A stretch of 64,000 bases of DNA from Tubiluchus corallicola (GCA_030141605.1 JAQGDQ010000433.1:122501-186500); one strand, 5' to 3'. Counted from the stretch's first letter, positions 45,598-56,836 are shown. Notes: generated from the letters alone by a model not told the origin. Numbers and translations are program-made.

Positions 45598-46953
45598 AAG
45601 TCAAATGCCCGAGGCTTGACAGTTTGCTGTATCATACACATTATTTCAAAGTTTATTGTTAATTATTTAATGTGATTATTTTAATGTAATAAAATTGCGT
45701 ATATATAATACCAAAGATATGAGTTTATTAAAGGTTGTATAGCAAATTCTTGTTCGAATATATTTTCTTCTACTTACATCTTACGTTGGAAGATATTATT
45801 AATAATTTCTTAAGAATTCTTGTTTATAATCTACCTTTAGAACTTCTTCAAGATAGTAAGTGTTCGCGTTAGCTCTCACTATGCAGCGATTACGTTATAT
45901 TTGATAATTTTTGTAGGTTTCTGCTCCTCACGCAGTGGATTTTTGCCCAAAATTATACATGAAATGCATTTGCTTACCTCAGACAAATTAAAATCGATTT
46001 TTGATTGAAAATTGAGAAAAGCTTTCAGTAGTTGCAGTGTGTGCACTGTAATGTTGTGTGAAAACGGCTAACCCAGAAAATTTCAACTATCCAGACACAA
46101 CATCCAGATACACTTTGGTCTCAAGTCTACTCTATTTTTAAGAAGAAATTACTGTTAAAAGATGATCTTAAACGATCTTAATTTCTCGCTCTGATTGGTT
46201 GGCTTTTCCTGGAATTCTGTACAGCTTACTGTTCTCTTGGGTTGTAGCAAGCAAGCAATCAACAAAACAGGCGTACGATCACGCAGGTGCACACCTTACC
46301 AAGCTACTCAATAGGCTAAGTTGGAGTACCTAAAAATGGGATGTTCTTTTTAAATTTTATTCACTTAAATCACTCATAAATGCTCAAACAAACAGCATGA
46401 TTGGATAGCCAAGATCCTCCTGAATAGAACAGAAACTAATTTGTAATCATTTGGTTATGTCTGTGCTCATACAGTAGCAGAAAAGTCACATGTCTTATAA
46501 GACCTATTTTGAATGGTGCTGGTCCTGAAGCAGTTAAAAGGTCAGACTGTATGTTGACCAACTACTTACTGTTTAACTTGCCACTTACGTTAGAAGAATT
46601 ACTGCATCTAGTCCAAGAAATTGTTATCATTGGGAGCAATAGTGGCAAAATCACAAATTTTAATTTTAACAGTTTTGTCTGCCCCTTTTGTCAGTTCAGT
46701 TGTTTTCCTGCCTTCGTAAACTAAAATAATATCAACAGCATATTTCCAATCGGCCATTCCTGTACTTATAAATCTTGCATATGTAGGACTGATTCACACT
46801 TAGTAACTATCATTTCCCTGTTCTCAACTAAAGCATTGAAATCACACAGACCATGTGGCATTCTGTGCTCACTTCAAGGTTAGAAATCAACTCAGATTGC
46901 ACAAGTCAATTACTCTGCCATTTCCTTCATTGTTCTAAGTTTTCTCTACCTAC
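45598..46953. other. Intronic stretch, nothing recognised
   Basis: RhoGAP intron 2-3 sequence. A 71-codon plus-strand frame at 46509-46724 has no recognisable similarity. Confidence 0.5.
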
Positions 46954-47061
46954 CTTTTTCCTTCTTCTCCAGTAGGTTATCTTTTATGGTTTCAAATAAT
47001 GTGGTCGTGTTGGAACGCTTCTTTAGTAGCGTACGCCGCCGATGTGGCTTTGCTACAGTTT
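46954..47061 (-). CDS. ARHGAP6-like exon 2: basic linker
   Basis: The acceptor TTTCATTGCAG lies before 47061 and the donor GTAGGT follows 46954. It has two bases, 35 codons and one base: TVAKPHRRRTLLKKRSNTT, then TLFETIKDNLLEKKEK. Phase 1 to exon 3 gives ...KEKV-ETGETG. It aligns with the vertebrate [20 protein letters not shown] segment. This short exon is invisible as an ORF. Confidence 0.88.
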
Positions 47062-47334
47062 CTGCAATGAAAGATGGCGCTGTTTAAAACCGAAACTTGA
47101 AGAACATGTATAAGATTTTATTCGCACATATTGTAACAGTGCAATTCACCAATATTTGTTAGTAATAATTTACAAGAATATCTACATTAATTAGTTCTAA
47201 TATGATACAAAATCTGACGAATTTCTTTATACGAAAAGCCAGGTAGGTGGTTTTTCCCTTCAGTAAGCCACTACAACTCACGATTATTAAGAGCAGTGTT
47301 ATTAAAATGGTCAATATTTTATGCGATAAATATC

Positions 47335-47526
47335 TTATTCATTCTTAGGGTTATACAAGTAGAATTCACGTTTAAAAGTGAGAGTGTTTTTAAGACCGTA
47401 CTTCTTGACCGATTTATCATGCCAACAGTTAAACGTTCTCTTAGCTATTAAAAATTCATAGGAGGAAGTTTCGTCATTGTAGAATGATAGAGTATGCACA
47501 GTATACGACGCGGTGCTTTTCGACAT
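47335..47526 (-). CDS. Unrecognised 63-codon ORF
   Basis: An ATG-to-TAA frame with protein-like composition: SYTVHTLSFYNDETSSYEFL, then KRTFNCWHDKSVKKYGLK and FKREFYLYNPKNE. I do not recognise a family. It lies in the large RhoGAP intron, 274 bp upstream of exon 2. A GC-box-like GGGCGGGAC lies about 100 bp upstream. It could be an alternative first exon (a weak GTGAAT donor would give the right phase), a transposon remnant or chance. Confidence 0.25.
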   Translation of the reverse strand: MSKSTASYTVHTLSFYNDETSSYEFLIAKRTFNCWHDKSVKKYGLKNTLTFKREFYLYNPKNE

Positions 47527-48152
47527 TCATCATTTTTACACTTTTGTCAGTTAAAAGTCGAACTGCCTCAGAATGAACACAGGGACGTATCAGGACTTTA
47601 CGACGCATTAGGCTAATAGTTCCGTCCCGCCCATCTCTTTTGTGAATTTGAGGTTATTTATGTAATGAGCAGATTAAACAATTACTTGTGGTTTATATTA
47701 GAAACACTATTAACCTAGTTTCTGCGTGGTCATTATTAACTGCATGTATTTGCATAGCGCTTATATTCAAGCAGGCTGCGCAACTGCTTACTGTGCAATA
47801 CCTTGCACCTGTTCGTTTATGGCATAGATATAAAAGCTGCCTCTGCAACTGCCTGTGGTGTGTTATAAACTGCACCTTTTTACATGAATATGAAAGTATG
47901 CACATTTTTCGAGGAGAATAAGAATTTTTTCTAAAATGTGACGCCCTTGGCTATAGCCTAGTTAGCCTATTGGTTAATACCCCCCTGAATGCAGATCAAT
48001 AAAAAATGAACAATTTAAGCAATATACGCTTGTTACTCACAGATTTGAAAAAACACAGTAATTAATTCACAGCTTTAAAGAAATGATGCATACACCTTAC
48101 TCCTTCATGTGACTGAGACAGATTATATGTAAGTTGATGGCCCAAATGGATG

Positions 48153-48628
48153 CTAAAGAAAAACAGGATAATTTATCATATCCTACCGCATTTAAAATAC
48201 GGTAAAAAGTATACATTTAAAATTGATAATAATATCAAAACATTTTTGGCAAGCAATTACAGGTTAAAAACTTAATTAATGGTAGGCGAGCGAAACTAGT
48301 GATGACCTCGTAACTGAACATAATTTTCAGCAGCAAAAACTTTCTACAAGCGCGTTTAACGTGTTTACGAAAAGAAAAATGTTACTGTCATGCTGTGCAA
48401 CATTCAGTTTGATATACAAAGACTTGGAAAATTTCAAGTTAAAATTTTAACTGTAGGTCTACTGCTGTGTTCATGCGTGAGCTCTCGAACGTGTGCACTA
48501 CGTCACAACTGAACAACTCTAAACTGAGAGCTAGTTCCCGTTTAAGCAGCGAACGGTGAAATGCATGTAACAGTGAAAAATAGCTTGCTTTGAGCTATAG
48601 TTTAAGATTTAGTCCCGTTTTCCTTTAA
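48153..48628 (-). mobile_element. Family A TTAA element, copy 8
   Basis: From CTAAAGAAAAACAGGATAAT (left TTAA mutated) to AGTCCCGTTTTCCTTTAA. It is diverged and lacks part of the middle. Confidence 0.72.
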
Positions 48629-48639
48629 GTGCTTGAAAA

Positions 48640-49110
48640 TAAAACCGTTATAACAAGATATTCGTATCTTCCGCATTTCGTATTATTCGCATTTTTCACA
48701 CTTCAGATTCGGTTAATGAAAGCGGTTTTTCCAAGCCAATATTCCTTCCTTACAAGTGCTGCACGATTTCTACTTTAAAAGTAAAATAGCTATTTTGACC
48801 AAATCATGAGAACCAGTCACTGGAAATGTTTTAAAGCACAAGAAAACACTCTTCACAAATGAAGCTTAAAATATTCACTCGACATTTTCTATCACTCACT
48901 TGAGTTAGCAGTAACACTGTGTAAAACCGTCAGGCACAGCCACGTAACGTTTGAAAAATAATCAAAGTATTCGCAGCACACTCTTCGCTAGCTAACCAAA
49001 GTTGAAATTACATTATCTTGTTAATAAGATTAATAATGTGTTTTGGTGAGCCAGTGATGCATACTGGGATGTCGATATAGTGGCATTGTAGCGGCGCGAA
49101 CATTTCATAT
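48640..49110. mobile_element. Family G dispersed repeat, copy 1
   Basis: It parallels 63060-63480: both contain a TATCACTCAC block, AGTAAC/TAATGCTGTGTAAAA-like sequence, GTTAGGCGCAGCC/GTCAGGCACAGCC, CACTCTTCGCTA and a terminal ATAACTTGTCGATAAGAT-like stretch. It is non-coding, with ends undefined. Confidence 0.55.
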
Positions 49111-49169
49111 TATTAAGTATTTTCTTTTCCAATAACTAAAGTCTTTCTAACAGGCAAGTATAATGGTTT

Positions 49170-49494
49170 GTAATAGTAATAGTAATAGTAATAGTAATAG
49201 TAATAGTAATAGTAATAGTAATAGTAATAGTAATAGTAATAGTAATAGTAATAGTAATAGTAATAGTAATAGTAATAGTAATAGTAATAGTAATAGTAAT
49301 AGTAATAGTAATAGTAATAGTAATAGTAATAGTAATAGTAATAGTAATAGTAATAGTAATAGTAATAGTAATAGTAATAGTAATAGTAATAGTAATAGTA
49401 ATAGTAATAGTAATAGTAATAGTAATAGTAATAGTAATAGTAATAGTAATAGTAATAGTAATAGTAATAGTAATAGTAATAGTAATAGTAATAG
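49170..49494. repeat. (AATAGT)n hexamer array, about 54 units
   Basis: A nearly perfect hexamer array in the large RhoGAP intron; the first interruption is GCATTAG at the right end. Open Asn-Ser and Leu polymers are artefacts. Confidence 0.96.
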
Positions 49495-49772
49495 CATTAG
49501 TAATATAACTTTGTATGAAAACTTTATTAGGCCATATATTAAAATTCCCTTTTCTTCCCTTTTAGCAACTTGTGGGATCAATGTAGGGTCAATACAGCAA
49601 GTAAATGCATAGGCTGGTGAGAGACATTAATGAAATACACCAAACCAAATCAGGATAAGAAAATGACCGCTGGTCAAGATAGGGGCAAAAGCTACAGAAA
49701 CATCTTGATCTGCTATGGTTTAAGTTAAGTAATGCTAGGGCAGTTAGTGAATGATTCATTGTTTTAAATGAA

Positions 49773-50098
49773 GCGCATGCGCAGAGAAAGACCTGCTAGC
49801 CTGCATACGACAATACGACAAAAGAGTGTTGCTGTGCCATTGCCATATGACGATTGCAGTTTTTTATTGGCTATTGTTTGCCATACAAAAGACAATAGAA
49901 TTTCCGTTAGATCATGGTGCCTATTGTTGCCGTTGGCAATCTCACTATGCGCATGCGCGGCAATTAAATCTGTGCTGATTCTCGATAGTTTTATTCGCAA
50001 CCACACGGTTGGAACAAAATAATGCAATTATACACTTGCAGCACTTTTTAACTTGTTCCTAGACAGCAGTCAAAAAGTCACTCGGTCACCATAGCAAC
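49773..50098. promoter_or_regulatory. Cluster of two NRF1 palindromes and one X-box
   Basis: GCGCATGCGC occurs at 49773-49782 and 49949-49958, the core of the NRF1 site. GTCACCATAGCAAC (50085-50098) fits the RFX X-box consensus. Such motifs are typical of proximal promoters. The cluster lies between the LRR gene's 3' end and RhoGAP exon 2, so it could mark an internal RhoGAP promoter or an unrecognised transcript. Two 84-87 codon open frames overlap it on opposite strands with no known similarity. Confidence 0.4.
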
Positions 50099-50676
50099 GC
50101 CGTCTTTACCAATCTGAAGAATGCAACAGCGAGACAATGAACACAGCAGGCTGTACTGCCTGTTACGAACACCATTATAATCTATTGTTTCAGCTATAGG
50201 GCACGGCTTGCTGCTGCATAAATTGTACAGGTTTTTTCACAAAATATCTTTGACAAAATGTACAAAATAATGTTTTTCCAATTGGACATTTTCTTTGTTG
50301 TTTAAAGATGTTGGCCGTTTTTTTTCGAGTATTCAGATCATTTATTTGAGGAAAAGCCGCCAATGAAAATGCTTCTTGCAAAAGAACATAAAATACTTGA
50401 TAAATTTACGCAAAACACTCAAAGATCTTAACATAAAAATGCAACCATTACAAAGCTTACGAACCCGTCTTAATAGATCCGTTGGCTGTTTTTGCCAGTA
50501 AATAGTCATTGTAACAAAATGAATGAAGATTGTGTAAAAAGTGAAATTTCTCAGCGTCCAGCAAGTTAATCAGGCACAACAATGAAACTTGTAATTACAC
50601 TATTAGTAGTCGCCTGAAATTACCTAAACTACCCATTGCATAAGAAATGCTGAAGATGGTGGAGAATATTTTTATA

Positions 50677-52440
50677 TTACACGTTTATTTCATTACACTC
50701 TTCGTCTTTGAACATGATTACCAGAGAACGGATCACTGGTCTATCAAGTTTCATCCTTTGCTTCTTCATTTTAGCTATGGCGCCTCTTAGCGTTAATTTA
50801 CCCCCAGATTTACTTTTATCTTTCCTTAGTGCATCTAGTATTTTATCATAGGGTAAGTCATACTGCTTTGCCCACTTGTACAAAAGGCCTCTTCCAGGAT
50901 TCTCTTTCACTGGTGAATGGAGCTGATAGTCACACAGCACTCCCCCATGCTTGATTTCGATATTTCGGCTACTCTGGATGTTGTTTTGCAACCTGCGGAA
51001 GGTCTTCTCGACGACAACGTTGGAAAGATCGAAGGTCTGCAGGCCACTAGTATCATTTCCCACAGCTCTGAGTAGCGTCATGGCGCCAGAAGGAGTGAGA
51101 GGATTCTGGCTCAGATTAAGCACCTGCATTGTTGAGTTTTTTGGAATGGCCCTAGCAAGATGTGGAACGCATACGTCAGAAATTCTATTGCTGCTTAAGT
51201 TTAAATTCGTTACTGCTGTGTTCGTCCGGATTACATCGCCTACGACTTTAGCGCACTCTTTCCCCAAACCATTCCACGACAAGTCCACATCTCTTAGCTG
51301 GACATTGTTTTTTATTCCTGTGCAGATTGCTACGCCACCTTTTCGACGGAAGTGACACCACGATAAATTAATTTCCTCTATCGAATCGTTTTCGGTTAGC
51401 GCGGGCCCAAGAATAATGCCACCCTTTTCACAAAATTCGTTATGACTGATGTCTATATTCCGTAGCAGTGATGCATTAACGATAGCTGCTGCCACGTATT
51501 CGGCATCGCTATCTTTAAACATATTTCCAGATATATTCAATTTTCTAATGGAGCTGTTTGCTGTCATCATATCTCTTATTGCTACAGCACCTTGAGTACA
51601 CAGCTGGTTGTTGGCGATGTTTAACTCGGCTATGAAGCAATTTTCCTTCATCATGTTGCATATGTAAGATGCACCGTCACCACATATCCTGTTGTCTTCC
51701 AGATCCAGCTTGGTCAAAGTCGTATTAACCATTAGCGGTCGAGAGAGGGCTTTTACGCCTAGTGGTCCCAAACCGTGATGTCTCATTCTGAATTCTTCAT
51801 CCGTAATGTGCCGGATATAGTAGCTATTGGGTATCAATCCAAGGTAATTGCAAGCATCACGGTATAGTTTAACAAGCTTTGCATGGTACTGATTATCATC
51901 TTCCTCTTCCTCACTTTGCTCGTCGCTATCTGAATCTATCAAATGAAGCTTCACATCGGAAAGACTTACTAGTTTATTATCTCCTTTAGCTATCCATTGT
52001 TTTTGCAATATTTCCTGGGCGAAGTTCTTTTCATCTTTGCTCACACCTTCTGTTTGTTTTTCTTCAAGATCAATATCTAGGCTACTTTTCACTTCCTCGT
52101 CTTCTGGAGCAATGTCTGTCTTGGTATCCTCTTCTTGAAAAAATGGTAAACTGTTGTCATCATCAGATGAAATCTTTTTTACTACTTGATTAATTTCTTG
52201 TTGTGGAATTTTACTGTCGGAATCGTTATCGTTCTCTGCTATAGCATCGCTTTTCTTACCTAACGAATCAGAAATTCCATTATTATCATCTTTACCTTTT
52301 GCGGCATTGTCTTTGAATTCTGTACTGAAACTGGTACTGTTAGGATCACTGAATTCACCATCTTCAATTTGCTTTACATTTTCAGTTGTACATGAGTTAA
52401 CTTCCGTTGTGTCTAAGGTATCTGATGTACTATTGTCCAT
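50677..52440 (-). CDS. LRRC74-like leucine-rich repeat protein, intronless
   Basis: A complete 587-codon frame. The ATG at 52440 is the first in frame and follows a promoter-like region. Residues 1-185 are acidic and low in complexity (Asp/Glu/Ser). Residues about 190-220 (KLYRDACNYLGLIPNSYYIR) and HHGLGPLGVKAL match the pre-LRR block of LRRC74A/B. Residues about 221-480 hold eight to nine 28-residue ribonuclease-inhibitor-type repeats (LTKLDLEDNRICGDGASYI, IRKLNISGNMFKDSDAEYV, LRDVDLSWNGLGKECAKVV). The C-terminal 105 residues are basic. The molecular function of the family is unknown to me; the X-box upstream suggests a ciliary or sperm role. It is nested in the RhoGAP intron in the same orientation. 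Absence of introns may mean a retrocopy or an ancestral single exon. Confidence 0.9.
   Translation of the reverse strand: MDNSTSDTLDTTEVNSCTTENVKQIEDGEFSDPNSTSFSTEFKDNAAKGKDDNNGISDSLGKKSDAIAENDNDSDSKIPQQEINQVVKKISSDDDNSLPFFQEEDTKTDIAPEDEEVKSSLDIDLEEKQTEGVSKDEKNFAQEILQKQWIAKGDNKLVSLSDVKLHLIDSDSDEQSEEEEDDNQYHAKLVKLYRDACNYLGLIPNSYYIRHITDEEFRMRHHGLGPLGVKALSRPLMVNTTLTKLDLEDNRICGDGASYICNMMKENCFIAELNIANNQLCTQGAVAIRDMMTANSSIRKLNISGNMFKDSDAEYVAAAIVNASLLRNIDISHNEFCEKGGIILGPALTENDSIEEINLSWCHFRRKGGVAICTGIKNNVQLRDVDLSWNGLGKECAKVVGDVIRTNTAVTNLNLSSNRISDVCVPHLARAIPKNSTMQVLNLSQNPLTPSGAMTLLRAVGNDTSGLQTFDLSNVVVEKTFRRLQNNIQSSRNIEIKHGGVLCDYQLHSPVKENPGRGLLYKWAKQYDLPYDKILDALRKDKSKSGGKLTLRGAIAKMKKQRMKLDRPVIRSLVIMFKDEECNEINV
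50684..50689 (-). terminator. AATAAA polyadenylation signal inside the LRRC74-like CDS end
   Basis: AATAAA spans the Glu-Ile-Asn codons just before the last Val and stop (TAA at 50679-50677). A second hexamer variant, TATAAA, begins right after the stop (50676-50671). Use of either would give a 3' UTR of only about 10-30 nt. Confidence 0.5.
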
Positions 52441-52514
52441 TTTACTGATGCTCAGCTGCCTTTTTACGACTTTTTGTAAGAATGAAATTAATGAAATACC
52501 AGAAGTGCTGGAAG

Positions 52515-52528
52515 GTTGCTATAGCAAC
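52515..52528. promoter_or_regulatory. RFX X-box in LRRC74-like promoter
   Basis: GTTGCTATAGCAAC is a perfect 14-bp palindrome matching the RFX X-box consensus. It lies 75 bp upstream of the LRRC74-like ATG. X-boxes at this distance are a hallmark of ciliary gene promoters in animals. Confidence 0.7.
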
Positions 52529-52849
52529 AATGCGTCATCTATTACAAAGCGTCAAACATTATATAACTACTGTAAAAGCGCTTTAGTCTCACATTATGTA
52601 GCTTGTCTTTCATATGGGAATTCTTAAGTTCTGCTTGCAGTAACAGAAGCTGAATTAGGAAGATTACAAAGGCTGAAAAATCAACTTAATGAAAAAACTG
52701 GAATTTCATTCGTGAACTGCTAAATTACGTTTCTAACTTCAAAGGAATTGTTATTAACATCATTTATTTTTGAACACACATGTACTGTTAAGTCACATAA
52801 GTGGTTCAATTAAACGAAATTAGCAAATGTAAAAATAAATATTAAATAC

Positions 52850-52988
52850 TGACAACAATAACAACAACAAGAGCAGCAGCAACAGCAACAACAGTAGCAA
52901 CAACAGCAGCAACAGCAGCAGCAACAGCAACAGCAGCAGATGCAGCAGCAACAACAACAACAGTAGCAGCAACAGCAACAACAACAAA
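52850..52988. repeat. (CAA/CAG)n trinucleotide array
   Basis: A mixed CAA and CAG run without a dominant block, upstream of the LRRC74-like gene. Confidence 0.9.
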
Positions 52989-53033
52989 GACACGGTTATT
53001 GTTTACATACAATAAGACAAAGCAATTAATTTA

Positions 53034-53264
53034 CTAAGACGCCACACGCTTTAACATTTCTCTCAATTGATACTTTGATAAAAAATTAAAATTCCTCTTT
53101 TCTATACAACTTATACAATATTTTGCTAAATTTATTGTCGCTAGCTGCCTGGAACTTACCTCGTATCTTTTCACAATTTCACAAGATAATGTATGAAAAT
53201 TTCTAAATACATCTTCTAGAGTAACATTATTTTCTATAACAATTTTATACAAGTTGAAACCCAT
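53034..53264 (-). CDS. Unrecognised 76-codon ORF
   Basis: An ATG-to-stop frame reading MGFNLYKIVIENNVTLEDVF, then EIVKRYEVSSRQLATINLAK and FLSKYQLREMLKRVAS. The composition is plausible for a small helical protein, but I recognise no family. It lies about 590 bp upstream of the LRRC74-like start, same strand. It could be a small gene, an exon or a transposon remnant. Confidence 0.25.
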   Translation of the reverse strand: MGFNLYKIVIENNVTLEDVFRNFHTLSCEIVKRYEVSSRQLATINLAKYCISCIEKRNFNFLSKYQLREMLKRVAS

Positions 53265-53584
53265 TATTGAGGTTTACGTCATACGACGTATGTTTGGCTA
53301 TAAAGTTAATTATCGAGTTACGACTATTTTTACACGCTACATAGAATTTAAGAAACCGTTTTGCAAAGTGCTTACACGACTGAATGGTACCAGCAATATC
53401 TACATATCTACGTTTGTATGCAACTAAGTTAAGACGATTACAAAGGCTGAAAAATTATTGAAAAAAGTGCAAATTTCTTTCACAACTGGAACTTACGTTT
53501 TTAAGTTTAAGGAAATTATCTTTAATGTATGAAAATACCTTAACGTTTAATTAAACAAACATAATGGGACGAGTACTTTTATTT

Positions 53585-54180
53585 GTTTATTTTTATTTTA
53601 TTTCGTAATCTTCACAGTACAATAGATGAGTAACCGGGCAGTCGAAAAGTGAAATGAAATAATAAAGGAATACTACAAAAAGAGTGCAAATTAAAACAAA
53701 GTGATGATAATAACATATGTAGAAGATTACGGTAAAAACACAAAGAACTCGAAATAGCTGCTTACAAGTGTCTGTTAAAAAGTAAAAATTTGCTAAAATC
53801 AACATGACATAACAATTTTTTAAATACTTTTCTGTTGCCAGCATTTACAGTTGGAACATCATTCACATGTGATGGTAGTTTATTCCATAAACTTACAACT
53901 CTGTTGCTGAAGAAATGTTTAAAGCTGTTAAGTGAGCTTTTTATCACTTATAATTTCATATGTGGCCCCTTGTAATATTTGCAAGTGGTGCAAAGTTAAA
54001 AACAGATTCACTCGAGATTGATATGTCACCATGAATTATGTTATAACACGTAGTTAGATCATTATAAAGGCGTCTTAATTCTAGGAGTTCCAATTTAAGT
54101 ATTGATAATCTATTTGGATATGACGTAGAGTGCAACCAGGAGTTCATGTTGTTCTCTCTCATCCAATCTGCCTCCTTTTT
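53585..54180 (-). mobile_element. LINE C-terminal fragment and 3' UTR
   Basis: On the minus strand, 54162-53956 reads RLSILKLELLELRRLYNDLT, then CYNIIHGDISI and ITRGHI. A frame shift later, 53947-53762 gives KHFFSNRVVSLWNKLPSHVN. This is the typical end of a LINE polyprotein. The 3' UTR to 53585 matches 40872-41020. It is inactive. Confidence 0.85.
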
Positions 54181-54260
54181 GCATTAAAAATGTGATTAAT
54201 TAATATCTTAAAACCAAGTTTTACAACGATGAGAGCAATGGCAATAAACAAGTTGCCACA

Positions 54261-54390
54261 AATGTAATGTAATGTAATGTAATGTAATGTAATGTAATGT
54301 AATGTAATGCAATGTAATGTAATGTAATGTAATGTAATGTAATGTAATGTAATGTAATGTAATGTAATGTAATGTAATGTAATGTAATGA
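54261..54390. repeat. (AATGT)n pentamer array, about 26 units
   Basis: Near-perfect AATGT units with one AATGC and one AATGA variant. It is another member of the window's pentamer family. Confidence 0.95.
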
Positions 54391-55688
54391 AATGTAACAT
54401 TTGTTTACATATTGCACTACATCATTTAAACTCTCCGCACGCTGAACAATAAAATACATTTAAAATCCATAAGGAACCCAAAATTTAAAAGACATTAAAT
54501 AATTCATCATAAAATGTATGATTTAAACAAACGTGTTTTAAGATGTTGTTTAAAACACTCTAATGAATTTGTAGAAAGTATAGCAATAGGTAAGTTATTC
54601 CCGAGACGTGGAGCACAGACAGAGAAAAGCTTTTTCACCATAGAATATTAGGAATTGGCTGATGTAAATGAATTTGTTCATTAGCATTAGAACAAAGTGT
54701 TCGGCCTATGTTGTTAAAAGATCAGTAAAGTATGCAGGTGCTAAATTAGGATAAATTAATTTCTTTCGTAATTATTCTTTCATTTTAGCTTCGACGACTT
54801 CGGGCTGTTTGTTCCTTTTTACAAAACAAAACGCTTTCGTGTAGCTTTTGAAAGGCAAGTTGACGATTTTCCAGGAAGCCAGCTAACACGGGTAATTTTG
54901 CGACAGCAGAGGCAAATTCACGCATAACTATCATCGTCTTAGAACTGTGAATTTATTGTGTAGGCATGGGAATAATAAAATTGATTCAAAACACTGGCAG
55001 CATCTCTTGCAAGAGAGTTTTTGAAAGAATTTTATGTGTCATAGATTTTTGACGCCTGTTTCACTACAACAAACAATAATAAATAAGTAAGTTAACGTTA
55101 CCGTGTTTCTTAACGACTTTTAATACTGTCATTGTCTTCATGTGAGAGGCTTTTATATAGGCTCCTTTTTGTACAACTGTTAGCCCATCACCTAGTATCG
55201 TTATAAGATTTCATCTGTTCCAGGTATCGACTAAATTGTTATCTGCTTATTAATACCCCTTTGTATGTTATTATGTTAAAATAATTTTACTACCATTGCT
55301 GTGTATTTTGCGCTATACTTTAGCAAAATTTCTTAACTAATATTTGTGTCGTTTGCAACATTGCGCGTTACACCTATCGTTATTGTAAATGTACATGTAA
55401 TTTTGTTGGTCGTAATGACAATAAAAATACTACTACTATATATGTATGTACGTACGTGCGTGCGTGCGTGCGTGCATGTGTGTGTGTGTGTGTATGTATG
55501 TATTGTTCTAACTCTTTTTGTGTACTAATAAATACAGTTTAAACCTAATAAGTTAAAGTGTAAAAAGGGAAGAAATAGGCAATTTGAAAGTATTTTCCAA
55601 AAAATTTTCCGTTCAAAGTTATATTCCTTTGCATTAGCTTTACCTGTTTGCAAGACATGAAAAACTATAAAAGAAAATTCTTAGGAAT
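54391..55688. other. Intronic stretch with probable LINE tail at 55420
   Basis: No gene recognised. GTAATGACAATAAAAATACT followed by ACTACT (about 55412-55440) looks like a LINE 3' end with a short ACT tail, followed by a GTAC/GTGC/TGTG alternating tract to about 55503. Confidence 0.5.
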
Positions 55689-56203
55689 TTAAAGCAAAAC
55701 CGAACCCAATCATAAACTGTAGGTCAAAACAATCTACCCTTTAAAATAATGAAAGGAAACATATTATTTTTTTCAAAAATGACTTACGTGAAATAATTAT
55801 TACCACACAAACACAATTTCACATTCGCGCCACTAGTTCTTCACTGTTACATGCATTTCGCCATTTGCTAGTTAGACGGACACTAGCGCCTTTGAAATGT
55901 GAATTTTTATCTCAAAACTTGCCGAGTTTTATTATAACACACTGAATCTCTAAAAGAACTACTGTATTTCAATTTTCCTCTTTCGCAAACACGTGCAACA
56001 CGCTCGTGGAATATTTTTGCTGTTGAAAATTATGTTAGTTTGTTATGTCACCAATAGTTGGGCTCGTCTGTCGTTAATTAAGATGTTAATCTATCATTTA
56101 ATTATCAGAAGCACTTTTTCAATATTGTTCGTGTTAAAATGTATACTTTCAACCGTACTTGAAAATGGAACAGAATATGAAAAATCATCGTGTTTTCCTT
56201 TAA
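55689..56203 (+). mobile_element. Family A TTAA element, copy 9
   Basis: A 515-bp copy from TTAAAGCAAAACCGAACCCA to AAATCATCGTGTTTTCCTTT and TTAA, lacking the CATTTCGGAAACG to TGAGCACAGC part of the interior. Confidence 0.82.
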
Positions 56204-56519
56204 ATGGACAGATTAAACAAAATTTATTCTACTGTTTTTGTGGATCTTCATTACATTGCCCGCAGATGGTTACACAAATTACATCGTGCATATTACTAGG
56301 AAGCAACCTGGGAATATTCCTGTATAAACTGTAGAACTTTGAAGCATCTATGATGCGGGATTATTTGCTGCTATTAGACCTATAAGATTGATGAAATACA
56401 CAGCTTCTTGTGCAGAAACCGTTGAATTACCTTGGGATGACGACACAGCTAATGCCTGATATATTGATTTGGTTTTATACTATATGCTGCACCACTAATT
56501 ACAAAGTGACATCAAGCAT

Positions 56520-56532
56520 GGGGGGGGGGGGG
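56520..56532. repeat. Poly-G run (13 G)
   Basis: An uninterrupted run of 13 G in AT-rich DNA, the second such tract in the window (the first is at 1522-1536). Confidence 0.9.
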
Positions 56533-56744
56533 TGAAATTAACTACATCTGTTTCCACAAGCCGTCCAGCAGCGAGCTATATAGCTATTCTGTAATCCTAT
56601 TTTTTGTGCAGATTATAGAGGAGGAGAGCTATTTGCCCAGTGCTGAAAGGAGGAAACGTACTAAAATAACTTAGCAGAGGTTCTAATGGGGTACTCGATT
56701 GCCTTTATACCTCCGAGCTTTTAAGGAACTGGTCATCTAAACTT

Positions 56745-56818
56745 GACTAAGTTTAAGAGGATAAGAAGTGGACCAACTTTTGACTAAGTTTAAGAGGATA
56801 AGGAGTGGACCAACTTTA
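56745..56818. repeat. 37-bp tandem duplication
   Basis: GACTAAGTTTAAGAGGATAA followed by GRAGTGGACCAACTTTW is present twice with two differences. It lies immediately left of a family A element. Confidence 0.9.
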
Positions 56819-56836
56819 GTGGATAAGGCGGTAACA

